The position numbers and the translations under genes are program-made. A stretch of DNA of 64,000 nt from CALAGB01 sp963789565 (GTDB lineage Bacteria; Chloroflexota; Chloroflexia; Thermomicrobiales; Thermomicrobiaceae): the NCBI GenBank assembly GCA_963789565.1, contig CAWBKX010000002.1, positions 2,852,001 to 2,916,000 of the forward strand, written 5' to 3'. Of the stretch, positions 32,736 to 43,763 are shown piece after piece; within the stretch, counting starts at the first letter, position 1, and every line of letters begins with the position of its first letter. The notes below the pieces were generated by a model, which saw nothing but the letters and a program-made list of their open reading frames with translations, made no database searches and was not told the DNA's origin.

Positions 32736-32790
32736 TGTCAAAATGTCACAGGCTCTGCTACACTGTGACGTACGTACACGGTCTACGTAC
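32736..32790 (+). promoter_or_regulatory. Promoter with two dyads before the small HTH gene
   Basis: A promoter-like TGTCAA (32736-32741), 17 bases, TACACT (32759-32764) is overlapped by GTCACAG ... CTGTGAC (32745-32769) and followed by GTACGTA ... TACGTAC (32770-32790). Both dyads have perfect 7-bp arms. The dense arrangement suggests tight control of the gene at 32807. Confidence 0.5.
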
Positions 32791-32806
32791 GCGGAGGAGC
32801 GAGCGA

Positions 32807-33025
32807 ATGCTGGAGACGGGCAGTCGGCGAGGATACTCTGTCAGCGAAGTGGCGACCATTCTGCAATTCCATCCGGACACGGTCACGTACTGGCTACGAA
32901 CTGGTGAACTGAGTGGAATGCGGGATGATCTCGCGAACGACTGGCTGGTTGCGCCGGAAGCACTCGTCGCGTTTCTACGGCAGAACGGCGAGACCCTTCC
33001 CAGCGAGCTCACGCGACTTCAGTAA
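32807..33025 (+). CDS. Small MerR/excisionase-like HTH protein
   Basis: DNA-binding protein of 72 residues, essentially a single winged-helix HTH_17 unit: GYSVSEVATILQFHPDTVTYWLRTGELSGMRDDLANDWLV, cut here at the recognition part HPDTVTYWLRTGEL. ATG 32807 has GGAGG ten bases upstream. Similar stand-alone domains include BldC-like regulators and excisionases. No integrase is adjacent, so a regulator is likelier. It may bind the dyads just upstream. Confidence 0.75.
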   Translation: MLETGSRRGYSVSEVATILQFHPDTVTYWLRTGELSGMRDDLANDWLVAPEALVAFLRQNGETLPSELTRLQ

Positions 33026-33118
33026 TCGACTCCACTACGGAGCAGGGCTCTAAAAGGACAACCGAGCGACAGCGGCATTCGGATCGAATCGTGGGTATCA
33101 CCCGCTGGAGTGTTGCGC

Positions 33119-33214
33119 ATGGCTGAGCAACGCAATCTGATGATCAGTGGCGCTCTCGTCGTGATTCTGGTGATGACGCTCGTCCTCGCGGCGATGAAGC
33201 TGGCGGGCATATAG
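33119..33214 (+). CDS. Single-helix small membrane protein (31 aa)
   Basis: Short frame with a polar start (MAEQRNLMISG) and one continuous hydrophobic helix (ALVVILVMTLVLAAMKLAG). ATG 33119 has GGAG nine bases upstream. It stops 12 bases before the end of the convergent rodA gene. Too short for family assignment; translation is plausible but unproven. Confidence 0.4.
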   Translation: MAEQRNLMISGALVVILVMTLVLAAMKLAGI

Positions 33215-33225
33215 ACCGGCGAACG

Positions 33226-34368
33226 TCACTTCGGTTGAAAACCGCGCCGTTGATGGTGTATCAGGATGCTCTGGAGGATCCCGAGTGCCGCCAATAGCGT
33301 CCAGAGCGAGCTCCCGCCCAGACTGATGAACGGCAGCGGAATGCCGGTAACCGGCATGATCCCCACGTTCATGCCAGCGTTGACGAACGTCTGGAAAAAG
33401 ATCATGGCGGCCACGCCGATCGCCACCATCTGGGCGAAACTGTCGCGTGTGCTGGAGACTACGTGCAGAATGCGCCACAGCAGGATGCCGAAGGTCAGGA
33501 ACAGCGCGATGGCTCCCAGGAAGCCGAACATTCCCATAGCGTGCGCGAAGATAAAGTCGGTCGTGCGCACACGCAGCAAATCCAGCTGACTCTGTAGACT
33601 CCCCGACAACCCATGACCGAGCGGACCGGCAGACCCGATGGTCACCCGCGCCTGGATGATGTTGTACCCGGCGCCAAGGTAGTCGCGTTGCGGCTCGAAC
33701 GAGATGAGCAAGCGTTCCCGCATGTAATCCTGCAGAAAGTAGCGCCAGGCAAGCATCCCAATCACCGGAAGCGACAGGATAGTCGCGCCGATGTAGATCA
33801 GCTTGGCGCGACTCATCATGACCATCGAGAGCCATATGAAGGCAAACACACCCGCCGTCCCCAGGTCCGGTTGCTCGTAGACGATCAACATCGGGATGAG
33901 GACGATGATGCCCGAGAGGATGAAATTCACCAGGCTACTCATCTCATCGCCGCGGTTCGAGATGAACGCGGCCAGCGAGATGATGACGCCGAGCTTGGCG
34001 ATCTCGGACGGCTGCAGGCTGACTGGCCCGATCACGATCCAACGCGTCGAGCCGCCAATGGCTTGTCCCAGCACCATCACCAACGCCAGTATCGCCAGAG
34101 TGGCACCGTAGATGACCCAGGCCAGGCTCTTCATGTAGCGGTAGTCGATCAGCGTCATGAGGGCGATGATCGGCAGGCCAACAATGACGAAGAGGACCTG
34201 CCGGACGACCAGACTCCCCGGCGTGATCGCTCCACCGCCGTCAGCGCTCCAGATTGCCACCAACCCGAACCCGATCAACACCAAAGTGGTGATGATCATG
34301 TACGGATCGAGCGTCCCCTCCGTCACGGAGCGGCGCCCGATGCCGAGGTTGGTGATGAGCGTCCCCAT
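33226..34368 (-). CDS. rodA: SEDS-family peptidoglycan glycosyltransferase RodA
   Basis: Integral membrane glycan polymerase of cell-wall elongation, 380 residues and about ten transmembrane helices. Family marks are STRWIVIGPVSLQPSEIAKL, QPDLGTAGVF and the C-terminal NVGIMPVTGIPLPFISLGGSS. It works with a class B penicillin-binding protein and MreB; mreB is two genes upstream on the same strand. ATG 34368 lies two bases past the stop of the HD gene, so the two are co-translated. Confidence 0.93.
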   Translation of the reverse strand: MGTLITNLGIGRRSVTEGTLDPYMIITTLVLIGFGLVAIWSADGGGAITPGSLVVRQVLFVIVGLPIIALMTLIDYRYMKSLAWVIYGATLAILALVMVLGQAIGGSTRWIVIGPVSLQPSEIAKLGVIISLAAFISNRGDEMSSLVNFILSGIIVLIPMLIVYEQPDLGTAGVFAFIWLSMVMMSRAKLIYIGATILSLPVIGMLAWRYFLQDYMRERLLISFEPQRDYLGAGYNIIQARVTIGSAGPLGHGLSGSLQSQLDLLRVRTTDFIFAHAMGMFGFLGAIALFLTFGILLWRILHVVSSTRDSFAQMVAIGVAAMIFFQTFVNAGMNVGIMPVTGIPLPFISLGGSSLWTLLAALGILQSILIHHQRRGFQPK

Positions 34369-34370
34369 CG

Positions 34371-35141
34371 CTAGAGAAGCTCCACGCCGTTGATGTTGAT
34401 GTGGAAGGCGCACTCGAGGAACTCGGCCGCGCGACGGCACATCAGCATTCTCGGAAGAAAGATCTCGAAGTAATTCATGACCTGGGAGATGTTGGTGTCG
34501 ATCGTAAGCTCCAGTGTGATGCGTCGCTGATCGCTGTCGACTCGCAGGAACGACGATTCAGAAGCGTAGTTGACGCGATCGTGCTGGTCAAACGTGGCGA
34601 TCTCGCTGTTTCGAACCCGGCTGCGATGAACGTCCGACTTGTCGGCGAGTATCAGCGCGGCCGATACCGGGTGAACGGCTTCCCCGAGCCGCTGGGAGTC
34701 GTCGCCATGGCTGCCAATAGCCCCCATGATCAGTGCTACGTCTTCAGGAGCCACGTGATAGCGGTTCAAGATCTCCCGTGAAAGTAACGCTCCAGTCGTC
34801 CCGTGGTCGTAGCGGCTGACGACGTTGCCAATGTCGTGCAGGTACCCGGCAATGGCTGCCAGTTCCTGCAGATGGTGGTCGTAGCCCAGGCGGCGTAAGA
34901 CGTTGTGAGCGATGCGGGCCACCAGATTCGCGTGACGAGTTCCATGCTCGGTGAAGCCTAGGACGCCCAAGTTGGCGTTGGCCGCTTCGATGTAGGCGAT
35001 GACTTCCGAATCGCGTGTCAGGTCGGCGGACGTGATGGGAAGCGCGTACACGCTCGGCTTGGCGGCCTCTTCCGGTTTTTCGGGAGGCGACACACCGAGG
35101 TTTTCAACGAGTTCGTCAGGGCTGGCTCCAGTGTCATTCAT
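34371..35141 (-). CDS. HD-domain metal-dependent phosphohydrolase
   Basis: Protein of 256 residues with a disordered acidic leader of 35 residues and an HD fold: HGTRHANLVARIA (first His), GYLHDIGNVV (HD pair) and GSHGDDS/SAALILADKSDVHRSR (later metal ligands). The family includes nucleotide phosphohydrolases and cyclic-nucleotide phosphodiesterases. A C-terminal beta-rich segment (ITLELTIDTNISQVMNYFEIF) may be regulatory. GAGAGGG precedes ATG 35141. Lying between mreB and rodA, it may link wall synthesis to nucleotide signals, which is inference. Confidence 0.85.
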   Translation of the reverse strand: MNDTGASPDELVENLGVSPPEKPEEAAKPSVYALPITSADLTRDSEVIAYIEAANANLGVLGFTEHGTRHANLVARIAHNVLRRLGYDHHLQELAAIAGYLHDIGNVVSRYDHGTTGALLSREILNRYHVAPEDVALIMGAIGSHGDDSQRLGEAVHPVSAALILADKSDVHRSRVRNSEIATFDQHDRVNYASESSFLRVDSDQRRITLELTIDTNISQVMNYFEIFLPRMLMCRRAAEFLECAFHININGVELL

Positions 35142-35291
35142 GTTCGATACCCTCTCAACAGTAGTTTGTCTGGTCAATTATAGGGATGCGCGTCGAAACG
35201 CCGAGCCGATCTCGGAGATTCGTGCGTCTTGGACGAGTCGCAATAGGTGAGGGTGGGCTGAAAATCGAGCAATCGAGATAGAAGATCTGAA

Positions 35292-36296
35292 TCAGAGCTC
35301 TTCGAGGCTGTCACGGATGATGTCGAAGTACTCCAGCGCCAGGCCAGTGCCGATGGCGACGCAGCTCAGTGGGTCGTCCGCGACGAAACAGGGGACGCCG
35401 GTCACTTCGGTGAGGAGGTGATCAAGGTTCCTTAGCAAGGCGCCACCCCCGCTTAGGACCATGCCCTTGTCGATAATGTCGGAGGAGAGTTCCGGAGGTG
35501 TCTCTTCCAGAACGGCACGTACCGCGCCGATGATCGCTTCGAGCGGCTCGGTCATGGCCTCGACGACTTCATTGGCGTGGATCTGAATGGTACGCGGCAG
35601 GCCGGCGACCTCATCGCGCCCACGTACCTCCATGGTGACGTCCTCGTCCACCGGCATGGCTGACCCGATAGCGATCTTCACCTCTTCGGACGTACGCTCG
35701 CCGATACGCAGGTTGTACTTGCGTTTGATGTAGTTGCCGATGGAATCGTCGAAGCGGTTGCCGCCGACGCGGATCGATTTGGCCACCACAATGCCGTTGA
35801 GCGAGATCACGGCCACCTCGGACGTGCCACCACCGATATCGATGATCATATTTCCACTTGGGTCGGCCACCGGAACTTTCGCCCCGATGGCCGCGGCGAG
35901 CGGCTCGCTGATCAGGTAGGCACGGCGCGCGCCCGCGTTCAGAGCGGCATCGCGCACGGCACGTCGTTCGACGCCGGTCACTCCGGCAGGAACGCAGATC
36001 ATCACTTCGGGACGCACCAATGAGAAGCGCCCGACGGCTTTGTTGATGAAATAGCGGAGCATTTCCTGGGTGACGACGTAGTCGGCAATGACACCGTCGC
36101 GCATGGGGCGAACCACTTCGATCGTCTCGCGTGGCTCACGGCCCAGCATGTTGCGGGCTTCGATGCCGACAGCCTTCACCTTGCCGTCACGAGCGGAGAT
36201 CGCCACGACCGAGGGCTCGTTGATCACGATTCCCCGACCCCGCACGTAAACGAGCACGTTGGCGGTGCCGAGGTCGATTCCCAGTTGTTTTGCCAA
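35292..36296 (-). CDS. mreB: Rod-shape-determining actin homologue MreB
   Basis: Filament-forming ATPase that guides wall synthesis at the inner membrane. From TTG 36296 the product is 334 residues: LGIDLGTANVLVYVRGRG phosphate 1, VRPMRDGVIADY, the SEPLAAAIGA connect region, IIDIGGGTSEVAVIS phosphate 2 and MVLSGGGALLRNLDHLL adenosine motif. GGAG lies nine bases upstream of the TTG; the longer upstream frame is low complexity and exceeds family length. No mreC or mreD follows; instead HD and rodA genes do. Confidence 0.94.
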   Translation of the reverse strand: MAKQLGIDLGTANVLVYVRGRGIVINEPSVVAISARDGKVKAVGIEARNMLGREPRETIEVVRPMRDGVIADYVVTQEMLRYFINKAVGRFSLVRPEVMICVPAGVTGVERRAVRDAALNAGARRAYLISEPLAAAIGAKVPVADPSGNMIIDIGGGTSEVAVISLNGIVVAKSIRVGGNRFDDSIGNYIKRKYNLRIGERTSEEVKIAIGSAMPVDEDVTMEVRGRDEVAGLPRTIQIHANEVVEAMTEPLEAIIGAVRAVLEETPPELSSDIIDKGMVLSGGGALLRNLDHLLTEVTGVPCFVADDPLSCVAIGTGLALEYFDIIRDSLEEL

Positions 36297-36736
36297 AGGC
36301 GTGTGCTCCGTGGAACGGGGCGTAGAACATACGAAACCGGTGCTCAGCCGCCCGGCTACCGGAGCACCGGCAGCCGTCATTGTATCACAGGCCCTCGGCC
36401 GTTCGGTCCGCTTGGACCGTTCGTATGCCGCCTCCGAATGACGTCGAACGGCGCGTCGGCGGCATTTCGCGACGGACAACCGCCGATCCCGTGGGAACAG
36501 GTTTGTGAGTCGGCGCGTTGGGTTCTGACGGACGTTGAGTGAATCTCGCCGCGAGCCGCGGGGCACGTGGTACGACGCGGCATGCGTCGACGCGCGTCGC
36601 TGACGTACTAGTGAAAACACGGCAGCGATTCTGCGCAGGTGCCGGTGAGTAATGAGCGCGTCAGGAGCATGCGACGGCTCGAGATACGCCCGAGTTGAAC
36701 TTTTTGCCGAGGAAACGAAGAAGGGACGATCAAAAT
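36297..36736. other. Intergenic region without a recognised gene
   Basis: This 440-base divergent gap between mreB and the DoxX gene must hold both promoters. I see several partial palindromes rich in GACGCG (about 36574-36606) but no convincing promoter, RNA or coding sequence. Confidence 0.4.
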
Positions 36737-37216
36737 ATGCCCGAATCTGGTGTCAATGTTGGATTGTTGTTACTACGCGTCGGGGCTGGCCTCGCCCTCG
36801 CCTCTCACGGCTATCCCAAGCTCTTTGGTGGTGAAGGCAAAAAGGCCCCAGACACCATGAACCGTCTCTACGGCAAGAACTTTCAGCCGGCTGTCGAACG
36901 CGGCGGACCAGACAAGTTCGCCGAGAACCTCGATCGGCTCGGCATCCCGAGTCCAAAGACCGCTGCCTATCTGGCTGGCCTGGCCGAGTTTGGCGGCGGG
37001 ATGGCTCTGGCTCTTGGGTTTGCGACCAAATTCATCACGTCGGCAATTCTCGTCAATATGGGTGTGGCCATTCGCAAGGTTCATTGGTCGAACGGCTTCT
37101 CCGGCCAGGGTGGATTTGAGCTTGCGAGCCTCTTCGCCTTGGTCGCCGCAACCATCTGGATGACCGGACCGGGCAAGATCTCGCTCGATTGGGTGCTGCG
37201 CCATAAGGGCGCGTAG
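36737..37216 (+). CDS. DoxX-family membrane protein
   Basis: Four-helix membrane protein of 159 residues with the DoxX pattern: LLLLRVGAGLALASHGYPKLFGG near the start, GIPSPKTAAYLAGLAEFGGGMALALG and a final GPGKISLDW. Members support oxidative-stress defence or quinone-linked redox complexes, but exact roles are mostly unknown. ATG 36737 follows GGGACGATCAAAAT; the longer frame adds 14 poorly conserved residues. It converges with the UvrA-like gene, 10 bases apart. Confidence 0.88.
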   Translation: MPESGVNVGLLLLRVGAGLALASHGYPKLFGGEGKKAPDTMNRLYGKNFQPAVERGGPDKFAENLDRLGIPSPKTAAYLAGLAEFGGGMALALGFATKFITSAILVNMGVAIRKVHWSNGFSGQGGFELASLFALVAATIWMTGPGKISLDWVLRHKGA

Positions 37217-37226
37217 ACGTCCCCGA

Positions 37227-39614
<2,388 letters not shown>

Positions 39615-40052
39615 CGTCTCTCCATCTGCATGGCATGGCCGCCTGTCTCGTTTACGAAGGCGTTGATCGGTTCGATCTTACCAATTTCCAGCAGTACGTA
39701 CGCCGGTTAGGGAGCCACCAACGAACACCATGACGGATGGCGACGGGCAGATGTGACGAGAGATCGTTGCCTGCCCAAGCAGCGCAGGCGACGCAAGGGA
39801 TTTGAGGCTTTAGACCGAAGCGAGCAATTGCCCGGGGCGGAAGGACGCAGCGCTTTTCCGGCGATTTCGGATTCCGACGAGCGAGGGGAGGGGCGACCCT
39901 CGGAACAGGACCTTCTGGCGGTGTCCGACCGAGCAAATGTCGGTCACGATCACAATCGACGAACGAGTAGCATCGGTCTGAAGTAAGAATCAACAAGAAT
40001 ATTATCGTCTAACGAGCAGTTGCTTCAATCTCAACACTGAGGAGGGATGTCT
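39615..40052. other. Intergenic region without a recognised gene
   Basis: A 438-base divergent gap. The only notable part is an AT-rich patch with TATTAT at 40000-40005, a possible -10 box for the lipoprotein gene, without a good -35 partner. Open frames here are short and show no family features. Confidence 0.35.
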
Positions 40053-40763
40053 TTGAAGGTTCGTGTTCCGGTCGTATTTGCCACTTTGCTGCTTCTCGTA
40101 GCATGTGGCGGGGCGGAACGCGGGACGACCGAGACTCCCTCAATCAGCGAGGCTCCGTCAGCGATCTCAACCATGATGGTGGAATCTTCGCCGACCGCCA
40201 TGCCACAACGTACGGCGTCTCCGCTTCCGACTGCCACTCCGGATACAACGCCGACAATTGCATCCACGTTCGTCCGAATTACGGTTGCGACTCCACGGCC
40301 GAGCCCCACTCCAGAGCCAACGGCGACTCCGACCCCGACTCCGCTGCCAACGCCGACTGCGACCGTGGTCCCTACTCCGACGCCGCTACCAACGGTGAGC
40401 GACAGCCTGACACCGGTGCCGACTGACAAGGTCGACGCAGTGCTGGCGGCTGGCGCGACGAAGGATTATCAACCAGTCGATAAGAGAACGGTCTTTACGA
40501 GTGATGACAAGTGGGTCTATATCGTGTACCAGGTATCTAACCTGCCGGCAGACTCGACCCTCGAGGTCGTGTGGGTCGCCACAGATGTACCAGGACTCCC
40601 GCACAATTTCGAGTTCCAACGCTCACATTCGCAACTCAGTGGTGACCAGCAGGGTGTATTCGGGCTTGGGACCCCTCCTACCGGACTCCCGACGGGCTCG
40701 TACGCGGCTGATCTGTATCTCAACGGCACGTTGACCGGAATCTATCCATTCAAGGTGCAGTAA
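40053..40763 (+). CDS. Secreted lipoprotein with Pro/Thr-rich linker
   Basis: Protein of 236 residues. The signal peptide VPVVFATLLLLVAC ends in a lipobox LVAC, so it is anchored to the outer face. A long low-complexity Thr/Pro linker (repeats of TPTP, about residues 25-125) leads to a C-terminal beta-rich domain (DDKWVYIVYQVSNLP ... GSYAADLYLNGTLTGIYPF) like bacterial Ig-type surface modules. TTG 40053 has AGGAGG seven bases upstream, better than the ATG two codons earlier which abuts the ribosome site. Function unknown. Confidence 0.8.
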   Translation: MKVRVPVVFATLLLLVACGGAERGTTETPSISEAPSAISTMMVESSPTAMPQRTASPLPTATPDTTPTIASTFVRITVATPRPSPTPEPTATPTPTPLPTPTATVVPTPTPLPTVSDSLTPVPTDKVDAVLAAGATKDYQPVDKRTVFTSDDKWVYIVYQVSNLPADSTLEVVWVATDVPGLPHNFEFQRSHSQLSGDQQGVFGLGTPPTGLPTGSYAADLYLNGTLTGIYPFKVQ

Positions 40764-40886
40764 CGGGTGCCGCCCGTCCATGCTTGACCGGCTACCTGCT
40801 GCATCCGGTTCGAGCCAAGTCCTAGGGAACGAGGGACGACGTTCGGCGCCGAGGCACTCCCCTGCGCCGTGAAGCGGTAACGATTT

Positions 40887-42482
40887 TCACCCCCTCGTGA
40901 TCTCCACTATCACGCCCTCGTCGGCGCGCAAGCTAATCTCTCCGCTGACCGACTCGGCCTCACGATCAAGGTGGGTCGAGAGTACGATCATGCCGCGCTC
41001 GCTGGGCTGAAGTCCGAAAACGTGCGGCTGATGTCCCAGGTTCAGCAGGATCAAGAAGCGATTCTCGGCGTCGTGACGCTCGTATGCCAGTAGGTCGCCA
41101 TACACGCCGCGTGGGGAGTAGCCGCCGACAGCCAGCGCCAGTTTCCGGCGACGCAGCTCGAGCAGGCGGCGGTGGAGCGTCAGCATTGAGCGCGGATCGT
41201 CCCGCTCGGTGGCCACGTTGATTTTCTTGAAGTCGTCGGCAAGCGGCAGCCAGGGCGATGTCTCACTGAAGCCGGAGTGGGGATGTGCATCCCATTGCAT
41301 CGGTGTGCGTTCCGGATCACGTCCGAGACCGAGCCCCGGCACGTTGAGCTCGAACGGGTCCTGCACCGCGTCAGGAGGAATCGACACGTCATGCATGCCG
41401 ATCTCATCGCCGTAGTAGAGGGTGGGCGTGCCGCGTAGCGTCAGCAGGAGCATGGCCGCCACACGGGCCTGCTCCGGGCCAACTCGGCTGGCGATGCGGT
41501 GCCGATCGTGGTTTCCGAGCACCCAATTCGGCCAGGCGCTCTCCGGCAGTAGGCCTTCGTAGGTGTCGACCAACGCGGCGATGTCGGCCGCGTTCCAGGA
41601 GGTCAGGATCAGATGGAAGTTCGCCGGAAGGTGCACGCCGTCGTTGTTGTCCCCGTAGTAGCGCACCAGACGCTCTAAAGGCAGGTAGAGCTCGCCGATC
41701 ATCAACTGGTTGGGGTAGTCGTCCATCACCCGGCGCAGGTCGCGCACGACATCGTGAACTTCCGGACGGTCGGTCGAATAGACCGACAGCAGTGAGTGAT
41801 AGGGGCCCTGGTCCGGCGTGTAATTGGGATTTGGCGGATTGTCGCGAAATTCGTCGTCCTTCATAACCTGGCGCAGCGCGTCAACCCGAAACCCGTCAAC
41901 CCCACGATCGAGCCAGAAGCGGAGCACGTCGAGCATGGCCTTCCGCACCGCGGGGTTACGCCAGTTGAGGTCGGGCTGCTCCTTGAGGTAGGCGTGATAG
42001 TAATACTGGCTGGTCTTCTCGTCCCAATCCCAGGCGCCGCCGCCAAAGGAACTGAGCCAGTTGTTCGGCGGTCCGCCACCCGGCGCCGCATCGCGCCAGA
42101 TGTACCAGTCCCGCTTCGGATTGTCGCGCGAGGAGCGCGACTCAAGGAACCACGGGTGCTGATCGGATGTGTGGTTCGGTACGTAGTCCAGTAACACGCG
42201 CAGACCGCGCTCGTGGGCGGCGGCGACGAGTTGGTCGAAGTCTTCCAGCGTACCGAACATGGGGTGGATGCCCGTGTAGTCACTGACGTCGTAGCCGAAG
42301 TCGGCCATCGGCGACGGGTAGATCGGCGAAATCCAGATGGCGTCGACACCAAGCCATCGCAGATAGTCGAGGCGATTGGTGATTCCTGGCAGGTCTCCCA
42401 CGCCATCGCCGTTACTGTCCTGAAACGAACGCGGATAGATTTGATAGATGATGCCGCTCTGCCACCACTCGAACCGATCCAT
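40887..42482 (-). CDS. GH13 alpha-glucosidase (oligo-1,6-glucosidase type)
   Basis: Retaining glycoside hydrolase of 531 residues. It starts WWQSGIIYQIYPRSFQDSNG, has DYVPNHTSD, nucleophile Asp in GFRVDAL near residue 200, acid/base Glu in MIGELYLP near 265 and the third acid in LGNHDRHR near 330. The C-terminal 100 residues form the beta domain. The QDSNGDGVGDL calcium-like loop is typical of subfamilies that split alpha-glucosides or trehalose-related sugars. It is monocistronic. A 5-prime fragment nearly identical to its first 29 codons occurs at 47885-48007. Confidence 0.93.
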   Translation of the reverse strand: MDRFEWWQSGIIYQIYPRSFQDSNGDGVGDLPGITNRLDYLRWLGVDAIWISPIYPSPMADFGYDVSDYTGIHPMFGTLEDFDQLVAAAHERGLRVLLDYVPNHTSDQHPWFLESRSSRDNPKRDWYIWRDAAPGGGPPNNWLSSFGGGAWDWDEKTSQYYYHAYLKEQPDLNWRNPAVRKAMLDVLRFWLDRGVDGFRVDALRQVMKDDEFRDNPPNPNYTPDQGPYHSLLSVYSTDRPEVHDVVRDLRRVMDDYPNQLMIGELYLPLERLVRYYGDNNDGVHLPANFHLILTSWNAADIAALVDTYEGLLPESAWPNWVLGNHDRHRIASRVGPEQARVAAMLLLTLRGTPTLYYGDEIGMHDVSIPPDAVQDPFELNVPGLGLGRDPERTPMQWDAHPHSGFSETSPWLPLADDFKKINVATERDDPRSMLTLHRRLLELRRRKLALAVGGYSPRGVYGDLLAYERHDAENRFLILLNLGHQPHVFGLQPSERGMIVLSTHLDREAESVSGEISLRADEGVIVEITRG

Positions 42483-42878
42483 CTTCCCTCTCCGTCTCTG
42501 AGCGTTTAACCAAGAGTGTGTTTGACCCTATGCCTGCAGTCCTCAGCTACCTCGGCGCGATTCGTGCCACCGCCGTCATGCCTACTCTCTAACATGCCGC
42601 ACAAGGTTGCGACCAGTTGAGCCAGATCCATGACGAAAAGCGCGTCACGAGCGCTCAGATTTCTGAAGGAGCTCAACCAAGTTTGGGATATCGAGAGGTT
42701 CGATACGTGGTTCCGTTGCGCGCGCTACGGACCGACCGCGGCACAGGTAGTCGTACGCACGACGACTACTGGCTGAGGCGCAACATTGCGTCTTGGATTC
42801 GTTCATCCACGTTTCAGAACTCGGACGGGTCGAGAAGAAGCGTCCATGGCGGGGCGACCATGCGAATGTCGACACATC
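42483..42878. other. Intergenic region with a possible gene remnant
   Basis: No firm gene in this 396-base gap. A plus-strand frame at 42630-42773 (RFLKELNQVWDIERFDTWF) and a second frame from about 42782 (CVLDSFIHVSELGRVEKK) look protein-like but are in different frames and short, so they may be a decayed gene. A TAGTCGT ... ACGACTA stem lies at about 42747-42766. Confidence 0.3.
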
Positions 42879-43763
42879 CTACACGACGACGCCAATACCG
42901 CCGCGCTGCTCTGCCCGACGCAGGGCGAGATTCAACATCGCGCAGCCAACCACGAGCGCGATGACCATGCCGATCGTCAGTCCAATCAGGTCATGCCCGA
43001 CCGAACCCTGCGACCAGCCAGCCCCGGTCAAAACGACCGATCGCTCAGCCGCGAAGGCATATGTTTGTGGGAGTGTCTCTCCGATGACCCGTAGCCAAAC
43101 GGGCAAGAGCACGACCGGGACGTAAAGTCCTGCCGCCAGCATGACCATGTATTTGTAGGCCCAGGTGATCGGGTCGGACCCATTCTTGACTTCCAACAGA
43201 AAGAAGAGGCTGGCTCCAGCAATACCAAGTCCAGCATTGGCGCCAATGAGCAACAGGAAGGCCAGGAGCGCAAGCTCGACGTGGATACCGGCATGGATGT
43301 GGATGGCCCCGACCTCGACCAGGATGACCAGGGCAGCGAGCTGAAGAATGGCAGAAAAAGCGACCCGCCAGATGAGTCGTCCGATCACATTGGCCCAGAT
43401 GCCGTGGATCGAAAGGCGATACGTCTCCAGTCGCTTGTCCCAGAAGGCCTCTGAGACAGTCAGGAATGGCCCGGTCAGCGCGGCGAGCGCGACCTGATTG
43501 AGCAGCACGCCGAGCACAACGAACGCCAGGTAGTTGCCACCGTATTGCGCGACGGATGCATCTGCCGCGGAATGCAGGAAACGCGCGACGAAGTACCAGA
43601 CCGCGACGGTGGTGATCTCCTGTATGGCCGACAACCCGAGGTTGGTGGGGTAATAACGCAGGTTGCGATATTCGAGCCATCCAGATGCCCAGCACGCACG
43701 GAGGAACCCGCGCGCGCCTCCCTGTTGACGCTCCTGTGCGACGATCGGCATCACCAGCGCCAT
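42879..43763 (-). CDS. ABC-2 type transporter permease
   Basis: Membrane protein of 294 residues with six hydrophobic segments, last gene of a four-gene export operon. The N-terminal EYRNLRYYPTNLGLSAIQEI coupling region and late PVVLLPVWLRVIGETLPQTYAF are characteristic of DrrB/NodJ-like ABC-2 permeases. Its ATG overlaps the stop of the preceding ATPase gene (TAATG), marking them as partners. The C-terminal residues (LRRAEQRGGIGVVV) are basic, cytoplasmic. Confidence 0.88.
   Translation of the reverse strand: MALVMPIVAQERQQGGARGFLRACWASGWLEYRNLRYYPTNLGLSAIQEITTVAVWYFVARFLHSAADASVAQYGGNYLAFVVLGVLLNQVALAALTGPFLTVSEAFWDKRLETYRLSIHGIWANVIGRLIWRVAFSAILQLAALVILVEVGAIHIHAGIHVELALLAFLLLIGANAGLGIAGASLFFLLEVKNGSDPITWAYKYMVMLAAGLYVPVVLLPVWLRVIGETLPQTYAFAAERSVVLTGAGWSQGSVGHDLIGLTIGMVIALVVGCAMLNLALRRAEQRGGIGVVV

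Noticed and set aside
36297..36620. 108-residue N-terminal extension of MreB
   Set aside because: Low-complexity Arg/Ser-rich sequence, no homology to MreB, while TTG 36296 gives the standard length with GGAG upstream.
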